Positions 38,601-50,059 of a stretch of DNA of 64,000 bases are shown piece by piece (within the stretch, counting starts at the first letter, position 1; each line of letters begins with the position of its first letter). The translations under genes were made by a program, and so were the position numbers. The notes beneath the pieces were generated by a model, which saw only the letters and a list, made by a program, of their open reading frames with translations, was not told the DNA's origin and made no database searches. This stretch comes from Vitis vinifera (lineage: Eukaryota; Streptophyta; Magnoliopsida; Vitales; Vitaceae). The stretch spans positions 3,606,501 through 3,670,500 of the forward strand of contig NC_081815.1 in NCBI RefSeq assembly GCF_030704535.1. Reading direction: 5' to 3'.

Positions 38601-40226
38601 CGGTTAGACTGTTTTAAATATGATTTTCTGAAACTTCTCATGAGATCAACGGTTTACCCTTACTTATAGCATTTGGACATATGTTTTAAATATGTTTTAA
38701 ATATGCAATCTTGTATGTATGAGATAAGTAATACAATTTGACCTTGATTTTAGTTGAATGTGTCCATTCCTGCTCCTTCCAAATACGCCAACCCATGGAC
38801 TGTGGGGCTGCTCTATTCTTTCTTCACAGTTTTACTGTAACATTGCCATGCCAGATTGCTATGCCAGGAAATATGATGTAAGCTGTGCCATCATAGTGTT
38901 GTTGGAAAAGCAAAAATAAGTGGGGCTATAAACATTCTCACCCTTTCCAGGAGCATGCTTGGTGAGATCAGCACTGGGTGATGATCTTTTTAAATCCAAG
39001 GGTCAACAAAAGATCTCAGTTCTGATTTTGGTTGCTCTGAAAGTGGTACTAATTCACACAGGAGAATTTACCAGAGTTTAAGTCTAGACATGTGGTTGGC
39101 TTATGCAGAAATTCACTTGGTGTCCTGTTCTAAATCTTATTCATTTTTAGTTATTATTATGGAAGTTCAATACCCTATGCTAAAGCTTCGCCTTCAATTG
39201 GGAATTTCTTTGCTAATTACCCAAAAATGATCATCTGTGCCATGCATCTGACTCCTGAATGTAGGAATTAGAACTTTGTTGAGTTGATATGCAATCCCCT
39301 TCAGCACTGTAGTTAAATACCTGTTTTACAATCAACAACAAATAACTACAGCTGAAGATCTGGTTGAGGACAATTTATCGACAAAATTAAATAGGTTTGC
39401 ATGCTTCCAGATTCTTTGCTCAGGGAATCCTCCAACAAATCAATCCCAAGCTTGATTAGCTCAGATTAGCTCTTATATTTATTTGAATTTGTGTTGGTCT
39501 ACCCGCATTTTGGTGGAATACGTCCTAATTCTCTGTTGGATTTCAGTTCTTGAAATGTGGAGTAAGTGGTCTATGATTATTGCTCTGCTTGAATTGGCAC
39601 ACAAGTGCAAACTTACTGCAAACATTGTTCTTTTAATCTTCTCCAAAAGTTGGAAATCCCAAATGGGCACTTTGGGATTTTCTAAATTCACTGAAAGTCC
39701 ATTAGCTTGCTCATGTTTGTATACTGTTGATTTAGCTTGCTGTGAGGTAGTTGCTGTTGATCATGCTGTAACAGCAGTCACTGCACCCAAGCGGATTCAG
39801 CTTAGATACATTGTGAACTGAACTGTGGTTTGCTGTTGATCATGCTGTAACAGCAGTCACCACACCCATGCGGATTCAGCTTAGATACATTGTGAACTGA
39901 ACTGTGGTTTCATGTTCCAATTCACTTTTAAGTACTCATCTCAGTTTCAATTGTTTGCTTACAGGAGGCAGAGACTGCTTTGAATGCAAGTATACAAGAA
40001 CCAATACTTCACAGGGTTAGGGATGTTGCTCCAAACAAGGTACAAACAATCATGGGTTCATATACATGGATTCACAACACTATTTTTTCATGTTAGTTTA
40101 TTAATATTTTTTTAACTTTTTTGTACCCTACAGGCAATGTTTTGTTTAAGCTTTAGGCTGTCAGAGGAAGCATGCTTCAAAGAAGATGCCACCAAGAGTT
40201 TGCTTGATTCTTCTGGAGACTTATAG
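32695..40226 (+). CDS. TRM5: tRNA (guanine(37)-N1)-methyltransferase, TRM5 family, about 506 aa, with one junction out of frame
   Basis: Exons: 32695-32792, 33413-33510, 34522-34626, 35545-35606, 35819-35892, 36700-37225, 37307-37426, 37599-37760, 38334-38440, 39965-40039, 40134-40226 (TAG). TRM5 transfers a methyl group from S-adenosylmethionine to N1 of G37 beside the tRNA anticodon, preventing +1 frameshifting; plant forms act in nucleus or organelles. Seen here: GHIAHLN-type entry to the RNA-binding region (about 122-130), SAM motif [10 protein letters not shown] (223-231), ANDLNPDS (244-251) and the TRM5/TYW2 NLP motif (406-408). Residues about 270-400 include an acidic, poorly conserved insertion (exon at 37307). 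The junction 35606/35819 gives ATA|GTCAC, one base short of the GGT codon expected for Gly-His-Ile-Ala; spliced literally it shifts frame to an early TGA. All other phases agree. Telo-box upstream. Confidence 0.88.
33767..33862 (+). mobile_element. short SINE-like retroelement with target duplication
   Basis: About 75 bp of body (CTCAGTGGTAAAGGG ... AGTTCAAGTCCC, the latter like a pol III B box) ends in CCTATC and a long A-run. It is flanked by an 18-bp target duplication, GATATGAAATAATTGAAT (33749-33766) and GACATGAAACAATTGAAT (33864-33881). It lies in a TRM5 intron and is probably 5'-truncated. Confidence 0.75.
36005..36170 (+). repeat. perfect 83-bp tandem duplication in a TRM5 intron
   Basis: Units 36005-36087 and 36088-36170 are identical, each starting GTTATTTCTGCCAAACATAC and ending CATCTGAATTTT. 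Identity implies a recent event. It lies between the exons ending at 35892 and starting at 36700. Confidence 0.93.
39752..39909 (+). repeat. 79-bp tandem duplication in a TRM5 intron
   Basis: Units 39752-39830 and 39831-39909 each start TGCTGTTGATCATGCTGTAA and differ at about three positions (TGCACCCAAG versus CACACCCATG). They lie just before the exon at 39965. Confidence 0.9.
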
Positions 40227-41575
40227 GCACTCTTAAGAACTGAGGACCCAGGGTTGGGCCTGACAGTATCTCTGTTTCTAAACCCAAATGAGGTGGGTTT
40301 TATTCTTGTTAACCTAATCTAACACAATATGAAAGCATAAACGAATAAAAAAGAGAGCCTATGTGATTTGAGAAATTAAATTAATGCATGGAGGAACTTT
40401 GAGCAGACTGCTTTTTCTTTCTTATTCCTTTAATTTTATTTTTTTTGGGTTGGGGGGGTGGTGGTGTTCTCCTTTGGAATCTTATAGTTGAAGTTATTAA
40501 TAAAATTATGTTTCTTCTTTCCAAGTGCTGCATGCTTGGAATTGGTTTGATAATTTAGGATCATGAGGAATTATGACACATGGGACACTATTGCTTCCAA
40601 AATCTCATCCTTGGGGTTGTGTCCATTCTCTTTAAAATTCATTATCCATTTCCCATACTTGTGGCAATCTTTACAATGACAGTAATAATGATAAGCCTTG
40701 GCAGAGACACCAAATCAAGCATAGATATAGCAATTCCTTTTTGATATACACTTTCTATTTGGATTCCACCATAACCTGGTTGAAAAGGTAAAAGCTCTCA
40801 TAAAAGGGCCATATAATGAGTAAAGAAAGACTTCCCTCTTGTCACGACCACGTGGCTTCAGGCTGGAAAGGCCAGATTTTGAAGGGCTATCTTCAAAATC
40901 CTTTTCAAAAGTAGTCAATGGCTGTTCAAGCTAAGTTTATTACATGGCCTCCAACTGTACATCCATCAACAATCTCTAGTTTACACAATGCGAGGTGGGT
41001 TTTGATCCACCAACCGTTAACGGAAAGAGAATTGATTTGTTCCTCAAGTTGCAAAAATGAAAAGACTTGTATTGTTGTCCTACCAAGATGGGCAATTGGG
41101 AAAAGTTTGGTGGAAGGACGAAGCATTACTCTCTTCAGAATTTGCTGTAGAATTGCTGTGATTCACGTGAAAGACAACTTCTTTATGTTTCACCTTTACA
41201 CTAACAAGAGACTCGAAGCCTGAGAGCAATTGGAACGATCAAATTCCAAAGGGGCGCGTTGGCATAACTGAATAACTGAATTAAGGAAGGAATCTTCCAT
41301 TCCCTTTTCTGCTTTTTGTCTGGCCAACCTCCTTTCAGATTTTTCACCTTCTCCCTGAAGGTTTCTCAAAAGCCAAACATTAAAAATTTGAGAAAGCAAA
41401 AAAGGGCCTTTTCTCTACTTGTATAAAGGAGTGCATCAAACAACCAGAAAATTCCCCCCCCCCCCCTTCTCTCTCACTCTCTCTCTCCCAATCATTTGGC
41501 AGCTCTTGTTGATTCTTGATTCAAGAAAGAACAAGTTTCAAAGAGACCGGTCAAAGATTCATCAAAGAAAAGAGA
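40227..41575. other. intergenic region between TRM5 and the glucanase gene
   Basis: The TRM5 3' UTR is followed by unremarkable sequence. A CCACGTGG G-box lies at 40848-40855. A C-run (about 41454-41466) followed by CT repeats forms the likely 5' UTR of the glucanase gene. No further gene is supported. Confidence 0.5.
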
Positions 41576-43300
41576 ATGGGGGAGGCAAGATTGAGCTGTT
41601 ACCATCTCTTGGTACTGTTTCTTGTGATGTGGATGAGCATGCGGTCAAGTGGGTTTGGTGTTGGGGTGAACTGGGGAACCATGGCAACCCACCAGCTGCC
41701 ACCAGAGAAGGTGGTTAGAATGCTGAAGGATAATGGGTTCCGCAAGCTGAAGCTGTTTGAGGCTGATGAGAGGATCTTAGAGGCTTTAACTGGAACTCAT
41801 ATAGAGGTGATGCTCGCAATACCCAATTACATGTTGCCGGAGATGAGTGAGGACCCCTCTGTTGCTACTTCCTGGGTGCAGGCTAATGTCAGTAGTTATA
41901 GCTACGCTGGTGGAGTCAACATCAAGTTGAGTATCATGCTTCTTTTATCCTATCCACAGTTTCCCCAATCCTCTTTTTAACTTGGGTTTCTTTAATTTCC
42001 TTTAACCCTCTTTTTGGTTGCTGAGAAAATTGAGATTTGAATTGGGGTTTTCCCATGCAATGGTTTCCCCTGTTTTTCTTATTTTTCTTTCACATTTTCC
42101 TCTTTTGAAGCTCCCAGTTTCTCTATGTGCTTCTGAATGGGCTTTCATTTCTTTTGATGATCAGAAATCACCTTTGGCAATCTGTTTTGTAGGTATGTTG
42201 CTGTGGGCAATGAACCCTTCCTTCAAACATACAACGGCACCTTCCTAAAATATACACTACCAGCCCTCAAGAATATCCAGCAAGCCTTAAACAATGAAGC
42301 GCTTGAGTCGGTCAAGGCCACAGTCCCCTTCAATGCCGACATCTACTACTCTCCTGACTCCAACCCAGTTCCATCCGCTGGCGACTTCCGAGCAGAAGTC
42401 AGGGACCTCACCATTGAAATAATCCAATATCTACATTCAAATGATGCCCCTTTCACTGTCAACATCTACCCATTCCTCAGCCTGTATGGCAACGCTTACT
42501 TCCCCATGGACTACGCCTTCTTCGATGGCTCAAACAAACCCATAAAAGATGGCAACAACGTCTACACAAACGTGTTTGACGCAAATTTCGACACTCTTGT
42601 ATGGGCACTAGACAGAGCCGGATACCCAGATGTGAAGATCATTGTCGGAGAAGTAGGGTGGCCAACAGACGGCGATAAGAACGCCAATGTAAAAAATGCA
42701 AAGAGATTCAACCAGGGTTTGATCCATCATGTTCTGAGTGGGAAAGGAACCCCAGCTCGAAAGGGTAAAATTGAAGCTTATCTATTCAGTCTGATCGATG
42801 AGAATGCCAAAAGCATTGCGCCAGGGTGCTTTGAGAGACACTGGGGGATTTTCGAGTATGACGGGAAGCCAAAGTATGAATTAGACGTATCAGGGTCAAG
42901 GGAGAACAAGGGTCTAGTTGCAGCAGAAGGCGTGAAGTACATGGTAAGGAGGTGGTGTGTGTTGAACCCCAATACAGATGATTTGGAGGACTTACCAGAT
43001 AGTATTAACTACGCATGTTCCATGTCTGACTGCACTGCTTTGGGCTATGGCTCTTCTTGTAATCATCTCAGTGTGGCTGGTAATGCTTCTTATGCCTTCA
43101 ACATGTATTATCAAGTTAACAATCAGCAGAGTTGGGACTGCGATTTTTCGGGTTTGGGCATAGAGACAGAGGAGGATCCCTCCGATGATGAGTGCCTGTT
43201 TCCGGTGATGATTGCCCATGGCTCTTCACTGGCACTGCATAGACTGGATTTTTTGGCGTCAATTGTAGGAGGGTGGATGGTGTTTTTGCTTATGGTATAA
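41576..43300 (+). CDS. GPI-anchored glucan endo-1,3-beta-glucosidase (GH17 plus X8/CBM43), 485 aa
   Basis: Two exons, 41576-41925 and 42193-43300; the phase-2 intron splits Lys117, where many plant GH17 genes are split. An N-terminal hydrophobic signal peptide (about 1-27) precedes GVNWGT. Catalytic residues are the acid/base Glu124 in VAVGNEPF and the nucleophile Glu270 in [11 protein letters not shown]. An X8 (CBM43) domain spans about 370-451 with six cysteines (372, 392, 397, 406, 433, 451) starting RRWCVLNP. The tail 460-485 is hydrophobic without a charged end, as in a GPI-attachment signal. The enzyme cleaves beta-1,3-glucan (callose) at the cell surface or plasmodesmata; it resembles the long Arabidopsis glucanases of the At5g58090/At4g31140 type. 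The 267-bp intron has normal GT-AG borders. Length and domains look complete. Confidence 0.93.
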
Positions 43301-44617
43301 TAGGAAAAGCTTCAGGAGTCTGTCCTGGTTATTTCTTTCAAAGGAGATTTATGAGCCTGTAGGCTATAGGTTATTATAAAACTGATTGCTTTGTCAGTGA
43401 ATTCATGTGCAGAATCTTAATGAATTTTGGCCTTAATTTAAATGAATCGACATCAACACTGAGGGCTGAGCAATGCTAGCTCAGAGGTTTGGACCTACAG
43501 TATAAATTGCTTCTCACCAGCAAATGAAATATGAGATCCATGATCCAACCCTCAAGCAAGGAGATCCCATTTTTTGGGTGCTGAAATTGGAATCTATTTA
43601 GAAAATAGAGAACAAAGTCAAGACGAGGGTGACCCCGTCCCACACCCCTCCATCCTGACATCCTTGGAAATTGAAAACCCTAAAAAAATAAATAATAGTA
43701 TTTTCATATATATATATATATATAAATAAAAGAACGACATCATTCATTATATTTCATATATAAAACCTTATTCACTATTTGATAAATTAATTTAATAATT
43801 TAAATAAATTTAATAACTTAATTTAAATCAATATGTAAATTAAATATATTTGATAAAATCACTTAATAATATAACTTAAAGTTAAAAATAATTTTAAGAA
43901 AAAATAATTAACTTATTTTTAAATTTATATTTATATTTTACTTTTTTTTATATCATAATTTACCTTAATTACCTTCATGATTTTTTTTACTATTTCATGA
44001 CCTTTATTGTTATTTGATATCTTTTACCTTAATTATAATTTATAAAAATAAATATATTAATTTGATGATTTAGGATAAATTTTAAGTTAATTAACCTTAA
44101 TATTTAAAATAAAAATTAAATAATAAACTTTAATTTAATAATTTAAATATAATTTAATTTAAAATTAACTTAAATTTTTAAGTAATAAATATTAAGGTTT
44201 TATCAAACACTCATGATTTCATATATTTATCCTTTTATTCAATAGTCTAAAGCAAGGTGTGGTGTGAGCATTAAGTTCGGGGTCTGAATAGCACTTGTAT
44301 GCGTATATATAATTTAAATGCTGTAAACATTTTAACCATGAACATAATTAAGGTGTTGTAACGGGGTAGCCTTGAGAGAGTAGGCGTTGGAATCATTTCA
44401 TCTTCAAAGCAAATCGCAATTTCCCCGAAACACTATGCAGATCCACTCTGCTCTCTTCAATTCATAATTTGCGTGCTAGCTAAGTCTTTCCTCTCAAATT
44501 TACAAATCCTAAACACTCCTCCAACCAGATCTAGGGTTAGGGTTTCAGATCTCGGCATTTTCACTCTGATCGCCCTCGTATTGATGCAATTGTATACGAT
44601 TTGGCCTTCCTTTTGAA
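43301..44617. other. intergenic region between the glucanase and syntaxin genes
   Basis: An (AT)n run lies at 43706-43725. A very AT-rich block at about 43755-44215, with imperfect inverted ends of TTTGATAAA type, is probably a MITE. The 5' UTR of the syntaxin gene starts near 44400 and is CT-rich. No further gene is supported. Confidence 0.5.
44537..44545 (+). promoter_or_regulatory. telo-box (reverse) upstream of the syntaxin gene
   Basis: TTAGGGTTT, the complement of AAACCCTAA, sits 73 bp before the ATG, preceded by another TAGGGT. It is similarly placed to the telo-box of TRM5. Motif-based. Confidence 0.5.
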
Positions 44618-47600
44618 ATGTCCATGAAGTCAGCGCAGTCGTCTTACCGCGATCGAACGCAAGAGTTTCTGAACGTTGCCGAGAGGCTCAAGAAGTCATT
44701 CTCTTCGGCTGCGCCGAATGCGGTGACCAGTAGTGGCGCGAAGCCCGACGGAACGCGATCTTCGCTCGCTATTCAGAAGGAATTCAAAGACAGGGCTTCG
44801 CGGATTGGATATGGGATTCATCAGACCTCGCAGAAGCTCGCCAAGCTAGCGAAATGTGAGTAATTGAATTGGCTTGTATTTTAATTTGATTGTTCTGACG
44901 TTATAATGATTTTAACAACATATAGCATCTGCGTTAACTGGGATGTTTTTAGGTCGAACATTGTGTTGGGTGTGAGAAACTTAGGCTGGTTTGGATGCGC
45001 GAAATCCTATTTGATTAGGAATTTTGGGTTGGTAGAATCCGGAAATTTTGGCTTTAATGTAGAATTGTTAGTATGATTTGGCGTTTGTGGAATTTGAGTT
45101 TTGGATCAATTTGTTTATGATGCAACCAAACAGTATCCCAATTTCACTTCCATTCAGCTAAAGTATTCTTTAACATTTTTAGCTGCTGCTTTTGAGGCTT
45201 TAAAATCAGAACATCAAACACAAGAATTCGGTAGATGAGAGTGCGTTCATAATGCAAGAATAGAGAAGAATGGGTTGATGAGTTCATTGAAGTTTTTATC
45301 AAGTTCCTTTACTCCTTTTATCGTAAGTAAACCCTAGGTAGTGAAACATGCAGGTTTCAGTTTGGTGTTTTTATTTCTCTTTTGGTCAGTTTGGATTTGT
45401 TTGTAGATGGTTCCTGATAATCATGAAAGATATTGACTCTGTTCTCCATCTTGACAACAGGGACATAGGGAGTTTCCAAGATATAGTGTATACTGTTGTT
45501 CTTCTATTGTTAACTTCTGCATTATATGTAAATAATATATGATAACTATTAGAGGTATCAATTTTGTTCTTCATGAATACCAATAAAGGAGGGTACTCCA
45601 TGTGGAGAGGAGTTATGCCTTGTTGAGATGGAGTTTTTTTGGTATCATATTTTCATTTTGCATTAAAAAAATTGAGTGGAATTTAGTTTGAAAATGTAAA
45701 CAGGTGGGAGAAAATTTTGTCCTTGCTTAACAATTGCTTTCTATATTTCAGGCATGATACTTGAACGTGCTAATAAAAATAATTGAAATGTCCCATAAAA
45801 ATAATTGAAAAAAGTTTAAAATTAAAATATCAATCATAGGAATTCACTTGATGCAAGTTTTAATTGAAAATTAAATTTAGGAACTCAGTATTTTAAACAT
45901 TAATAATAGTAATAAATCTTGTGGCACGCAGTGAGGTTGTTGTTGATTTGTGATTGTGCACAGAAATGCAAATCTATGCTAGTGTTTGGAGAAAAAAGAT
46001 TTTGAAATATTTACTCTGCTGTATCACCAGTGGCAAAGAGGACATCAGTTTTTGATGATCCAACAATGGAGATCCAAGAATTGACAGCTGTTGTCAAGCA
46101 GGATATTACTGCACTAAATGCAGCTGTAGTGGACCTACAACTCCTTTGTAACTCCCAAAATGAAAGTGGCAACATCTCAAGCGACACAACCTCCCATTCA
46201 ACAACAGTTGTAGATGACTTAAAAAATCGCTTGATGAGCGCGACAAAGGAGTTCAAAGATGTTCTCACCATGCGAACAGAGGTATATTGATCTTGCTGTG
46301 CACAAGGTCTTGATTTCCCGCTACTAATTCCATCCTTTGGAATGGGGTCTTGTTATTTAATCATTATTATATTTATCAGTTGAATTTGTTGGATAACTAC
46401 AGAATTTAAAGGTTCATGAGAACAGAAGGCAGTTGTTTTCTTCAACTGCTTCAAAAGAGTCCACAAATCCTTTTGTTCGCCAGCGTCCATTGGCTGCAAA
46501 ATCAACTGCTACTGCATCATCATCCCCTCCTCCTTGGGCCAATGAATCTTCATCCTCATCTCCCCTCTTTCCAAGGTAAAGATCTTTCTAATTGTTTTAG
46601 GTGACTTTTGACTATTCTAAGGATCATATAAATAAAAATGGTCATTTTTTGTGCTTGGCTTGGGCCTCCTTTTTGATAGGTGCCTTCTAATTCAATTTTG
46701 CTTTGCCTATAAAAAATTGATCATGTATTGGATCATCGTTTATATTTGGGAAAAATCCATAGGAAGTTTTCTGAAGTTGGAATAGAGGATACCAACTAGT
46801 TGGTATTAAACTAGAATTTTCTGGTTGGAAGTTTCCGTCCTCCAATATTTTGGAAACTCAAATTCTTTTGGTTACCTAACCATAAATCATTAGAGTATAT
46901 GGATGCACTCAATGGGATCATGTTGATATAAATCAGATCAAGCCATTCTTTGGCTTAAATAGTCCATAAATGTACGGTGCCCCTTGAAAAAGATGGTCAT
47001 CTTTAGTTTATATTTGGCAATTCTTCTAATAAATTTAGGATATAATCTCTTTTACTAATCTGCTTTTTGACAACTCTAGCTCACTCAAACAGAAACATTT
47101 GGCAACCTTTGGAGCGCTTTAATCTTTTGGATATTTGACTGAATGCAAATGCTGCTGTGTGAAAAAAATCATTGTTTGGAAAGTTGAAATGATTAATAAC
47201 ACAAGCTCTATCTTTACCTATCAAAAAACTAAAATAAAATAAAATAACACAAGCTCTATCTTTACCTATCAACAAAATAAATAAAATATAACACAAGCTC
47301 TATCTTTGCAGTGAAATCAAAAGTCTATTTTTGAAGAATTTTATTGTTTATTTCCTTTCAGCTTCTTGGAAATTTGACAAACTATTTCATAAAAATCCTT
47401 TTTCTACTTTATCTTTTCTGATGTATAGCTTCATGAATAACAACCAATAAGAAATTCAATAGACTATAAGAGAAAAAATAAATTCAATGGTGTAAGTATT
47501 AATTTTTGGCTGGACGTTCCCGCATCACTCTCTAGTATATGATCCCTCTCTTCTCTATTGTTGCAGAGCCAAATTTTGATTTAAAGGATTCTGAAGATTT

Positions 47601-48590
47601 TATGTTTGTTTTCCTTCCCAGGAAACAGGGAAATGTGGAATCTCAACCATTGCTGCAGCAGCAGCAGCAACAACAACAGTTGGTTCCTCTGCAAGACAGT
47701 TACATGCAGAGCCGAGCTGAAGCTCTTCAAAATGTGGAGTCAACCATTCATGAGCTTAGCAACATCTTCACACAACTGGCTACTATGGTTTCACAGCAAG
47801 GAGAGCTTGCAATCAGGTTGGTTAATCAATTACTGTGTTAATATGCACATGTAGTAACAGAAAAAAACGTGTGTGGCTAGGTTGTCATTAAACACCCACA
47901 AGTATATCCACTTCAGTGTAGGTTGACTTATCCACTCCAGTGTAGGTTGACTTGCAAGGGGGTGAGTATGTCCCTTTCTCTTCTGCATATCTTGAGTTGC
48001 TATTTTAGCACCTCTTAGCAATACAATTCTTTTCTTACTTATCAAAAATAAAAAAATAAAAAAAATATAATTGTGTAATTTGTTTTACCAAAGAGATCTT
48101 TTTCAAACCAGACATTGCAGCGTTTGGTCTTTCTGGTGGCCAATAACTGAATATCTCACTTTGGCACCGATTCCATTGCACTGAAAGAGGTAATTTCATC
48201 AAACAACCAGGCTTCTAAATCCTCACCATGTGGTGAAAGAAGAAGTCAACTACTTAGGAATCAGTACATTTGACCATAGGAGGAGGAAGATAATTGGCAA
48301 CATAAGAATGGCTTAATAACTAAATTTGACATTGAAGAAAATTATTTCATATGTATCACCATTTATTTATTTGATGAATTTAGAAGTATCAAAGTCACCT
48401 GTCACAACTAGATAATGCTTTGGCTGTCAGGATTGATGAGAACATGGAGGATACACTGGCAAACGTGGAAGGAGCACAGGGACAACTGGTCCGGTACCTT
48501 AACAGCATATCATCCAATCGATGGTTGATGATCAAGATATTCTTTGTATTGATTGTATTTCTTATGATTTTCTTATTTTTTGTGGCATAA
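44618..48590 (+). CDS. SYP32: syntaxin of the SYP3 (SED5/syntaxin-5) group, 338 aa
   Basis: Exons 44618-44855, 46031-46281, 46403-46575, 47622-47816, 48431-48590; all phases agree. This Qa-SNARE drives fusion of ER-derived and intra-Golgi vesicles at the cis-Golgi. Seen: the N-terminal SYP3/Sed5 peptide SYRDRTQEFLNVAERLKK (9-26), which in the family contacts SM protein SLY1; a helical Habc region (about 55-165); a Ser/Pro-rich linker; eight glutamines (233-240); the SNARE helix about 252-308 with zero-layer Gln280 in VSQQGELAIRIDEN; and a C-terminal transmembrane anchor (317-338) ending FFVA. At 338 residues it is close to the usual roughly 340-350. The acceptor at 47621 was preferred to one at 47565, which would bring an immediate stop. 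SYP31 is the alternative paralogue; length and ending favour SYP32. Confidence 0.9.
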
Positions 48591-50059
48591 GAATATTTTT
48601 AAAAAATAGGAAAATAAAGGGAACAATAGAGCATTTCCTTTTTTACTTTTTGCAATTGCTCCTTCATAGAAAATGGGGAATGCCCTCCAAGAAAAAAGTG
48701 TTATACTTTATCTAAGAAAAAGAGGTCAAATTTTGATGTGCCGATGCTCCTAATTAGAGAGGTTGTCATCCTATTATTGAAAAAGTGGGAGCCATCATCA
48801 TCATTATCATTGGTATTATTATCATTGACAAATGAATCTGATGGTGTAAATTCTGTTTCCTGTTCAATGACATTGTTTTTGCCTCGTTTTTTCTCGGCAA
48901 TATATGGAGAGTTGGACTCTGCTTGCTTATGTGCTTGTAACAGTGGATAATGATAGGATGCTTTTGTGGTCTGTTTCTATTCTTGTAATGTTCTGTGTTT
49001 GGATGATAAGAGGACCCCCTAACTGCAGATGGCCCTCTCTGAGTCCTCACCGGAAACAATAAAACTGATTGCTGGGGCTGTAATGTGGCCAAATATTTTG
49101 GTGCAGAACAATCTATCCCTCCGTCCCTCCCTCGTTCAGCCTTGATATGAGTTGGGCTTCCCCTTTGAAGCAGGTTAGTCAGATATGATGTACTGACCAC
49201 TTCTTTTCAGTCCATGTAAAATGTAAGCTAGGACCTAGAGTGTCAACCTTTTTCAGTTCTAATAGGCTTGGGATATGAATTGCGAAAGTTACCAAATTGT
49301 GACTTGAAGGCTAATTTGGGATATTGGTGCTGGGGATGGATGGCAAGGTGGCCGGTTTCGGAACAGTCAGCTCATTTTGATCTCTTCCTGACCATTTGAA
49401 TCCATTCCCATCCTCTCCCCCCCAAAAAAATAATAAAAAATAAAGGATATCTTCTTGTTCTATTTTTTATGTTATAAATTTTATTTTATTTTATAAGAAA
49501 TCAATTTTTATATTGTTAAAAAAGGAAAATAAAAAATAAAATAATTTTTACTTAATTATTTATATATATTGAGTGGAGTGAGTAGGGGCAAAGTTATATC
49601 TAAATCCAAATCTGTTTCGATTTAATTTTCTTTTTAAATTTCCTTCTAATCTATTTATATTCGGTTCAAGTATCTGACAAAACTTATTCCATTCTCTCAT
49701 TGGTGTTGATTTGTAATTGCCATCCTAGTTGGTATTAATTTAACATTCTATTAGGTGATTTCAGCACAATCGTCTGAATTGCACTTCTATTTTTATTTCC
49801 ACTTCTAGGCTCGAAAAACCAAAGAATGTATTAAGATTGTCTTTGTTGAACCTAAAAAGGCTTTGAACAAACACATGTTTTGACTAACCATTAGAGTTAA
49901 ATCAAAATGACGCTACATTTTTCTATAATAAAGTCTGTTTTCCTTTGATTGAAAAATCCAAATTAATTTCTAGTTATGAAAAATGAAAATAAAATTTATG
50001 AAACATTTTTTTTTGACCTATTTTAAAAAATATCAGTAAAGCAAAATTCAAAATCCATT
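48591..50059. other. 3' UTR and intergenic region after the syntaxin gene
   Basis: Bases 48591 to about 49200 could be 3' UTR or flank. The remainder is AT-rich (49430-49640) with no recognisable coding. Open frames on either strand show no domain. Confidence 0.45.

Noticed and set aside
40715..41399. Open frames of 66-101 codons on both strands before the glucanase gene
   Set aside because: They are mutually overlapping, lack recognisable domains and sit in promoter/5' UTR sequence.
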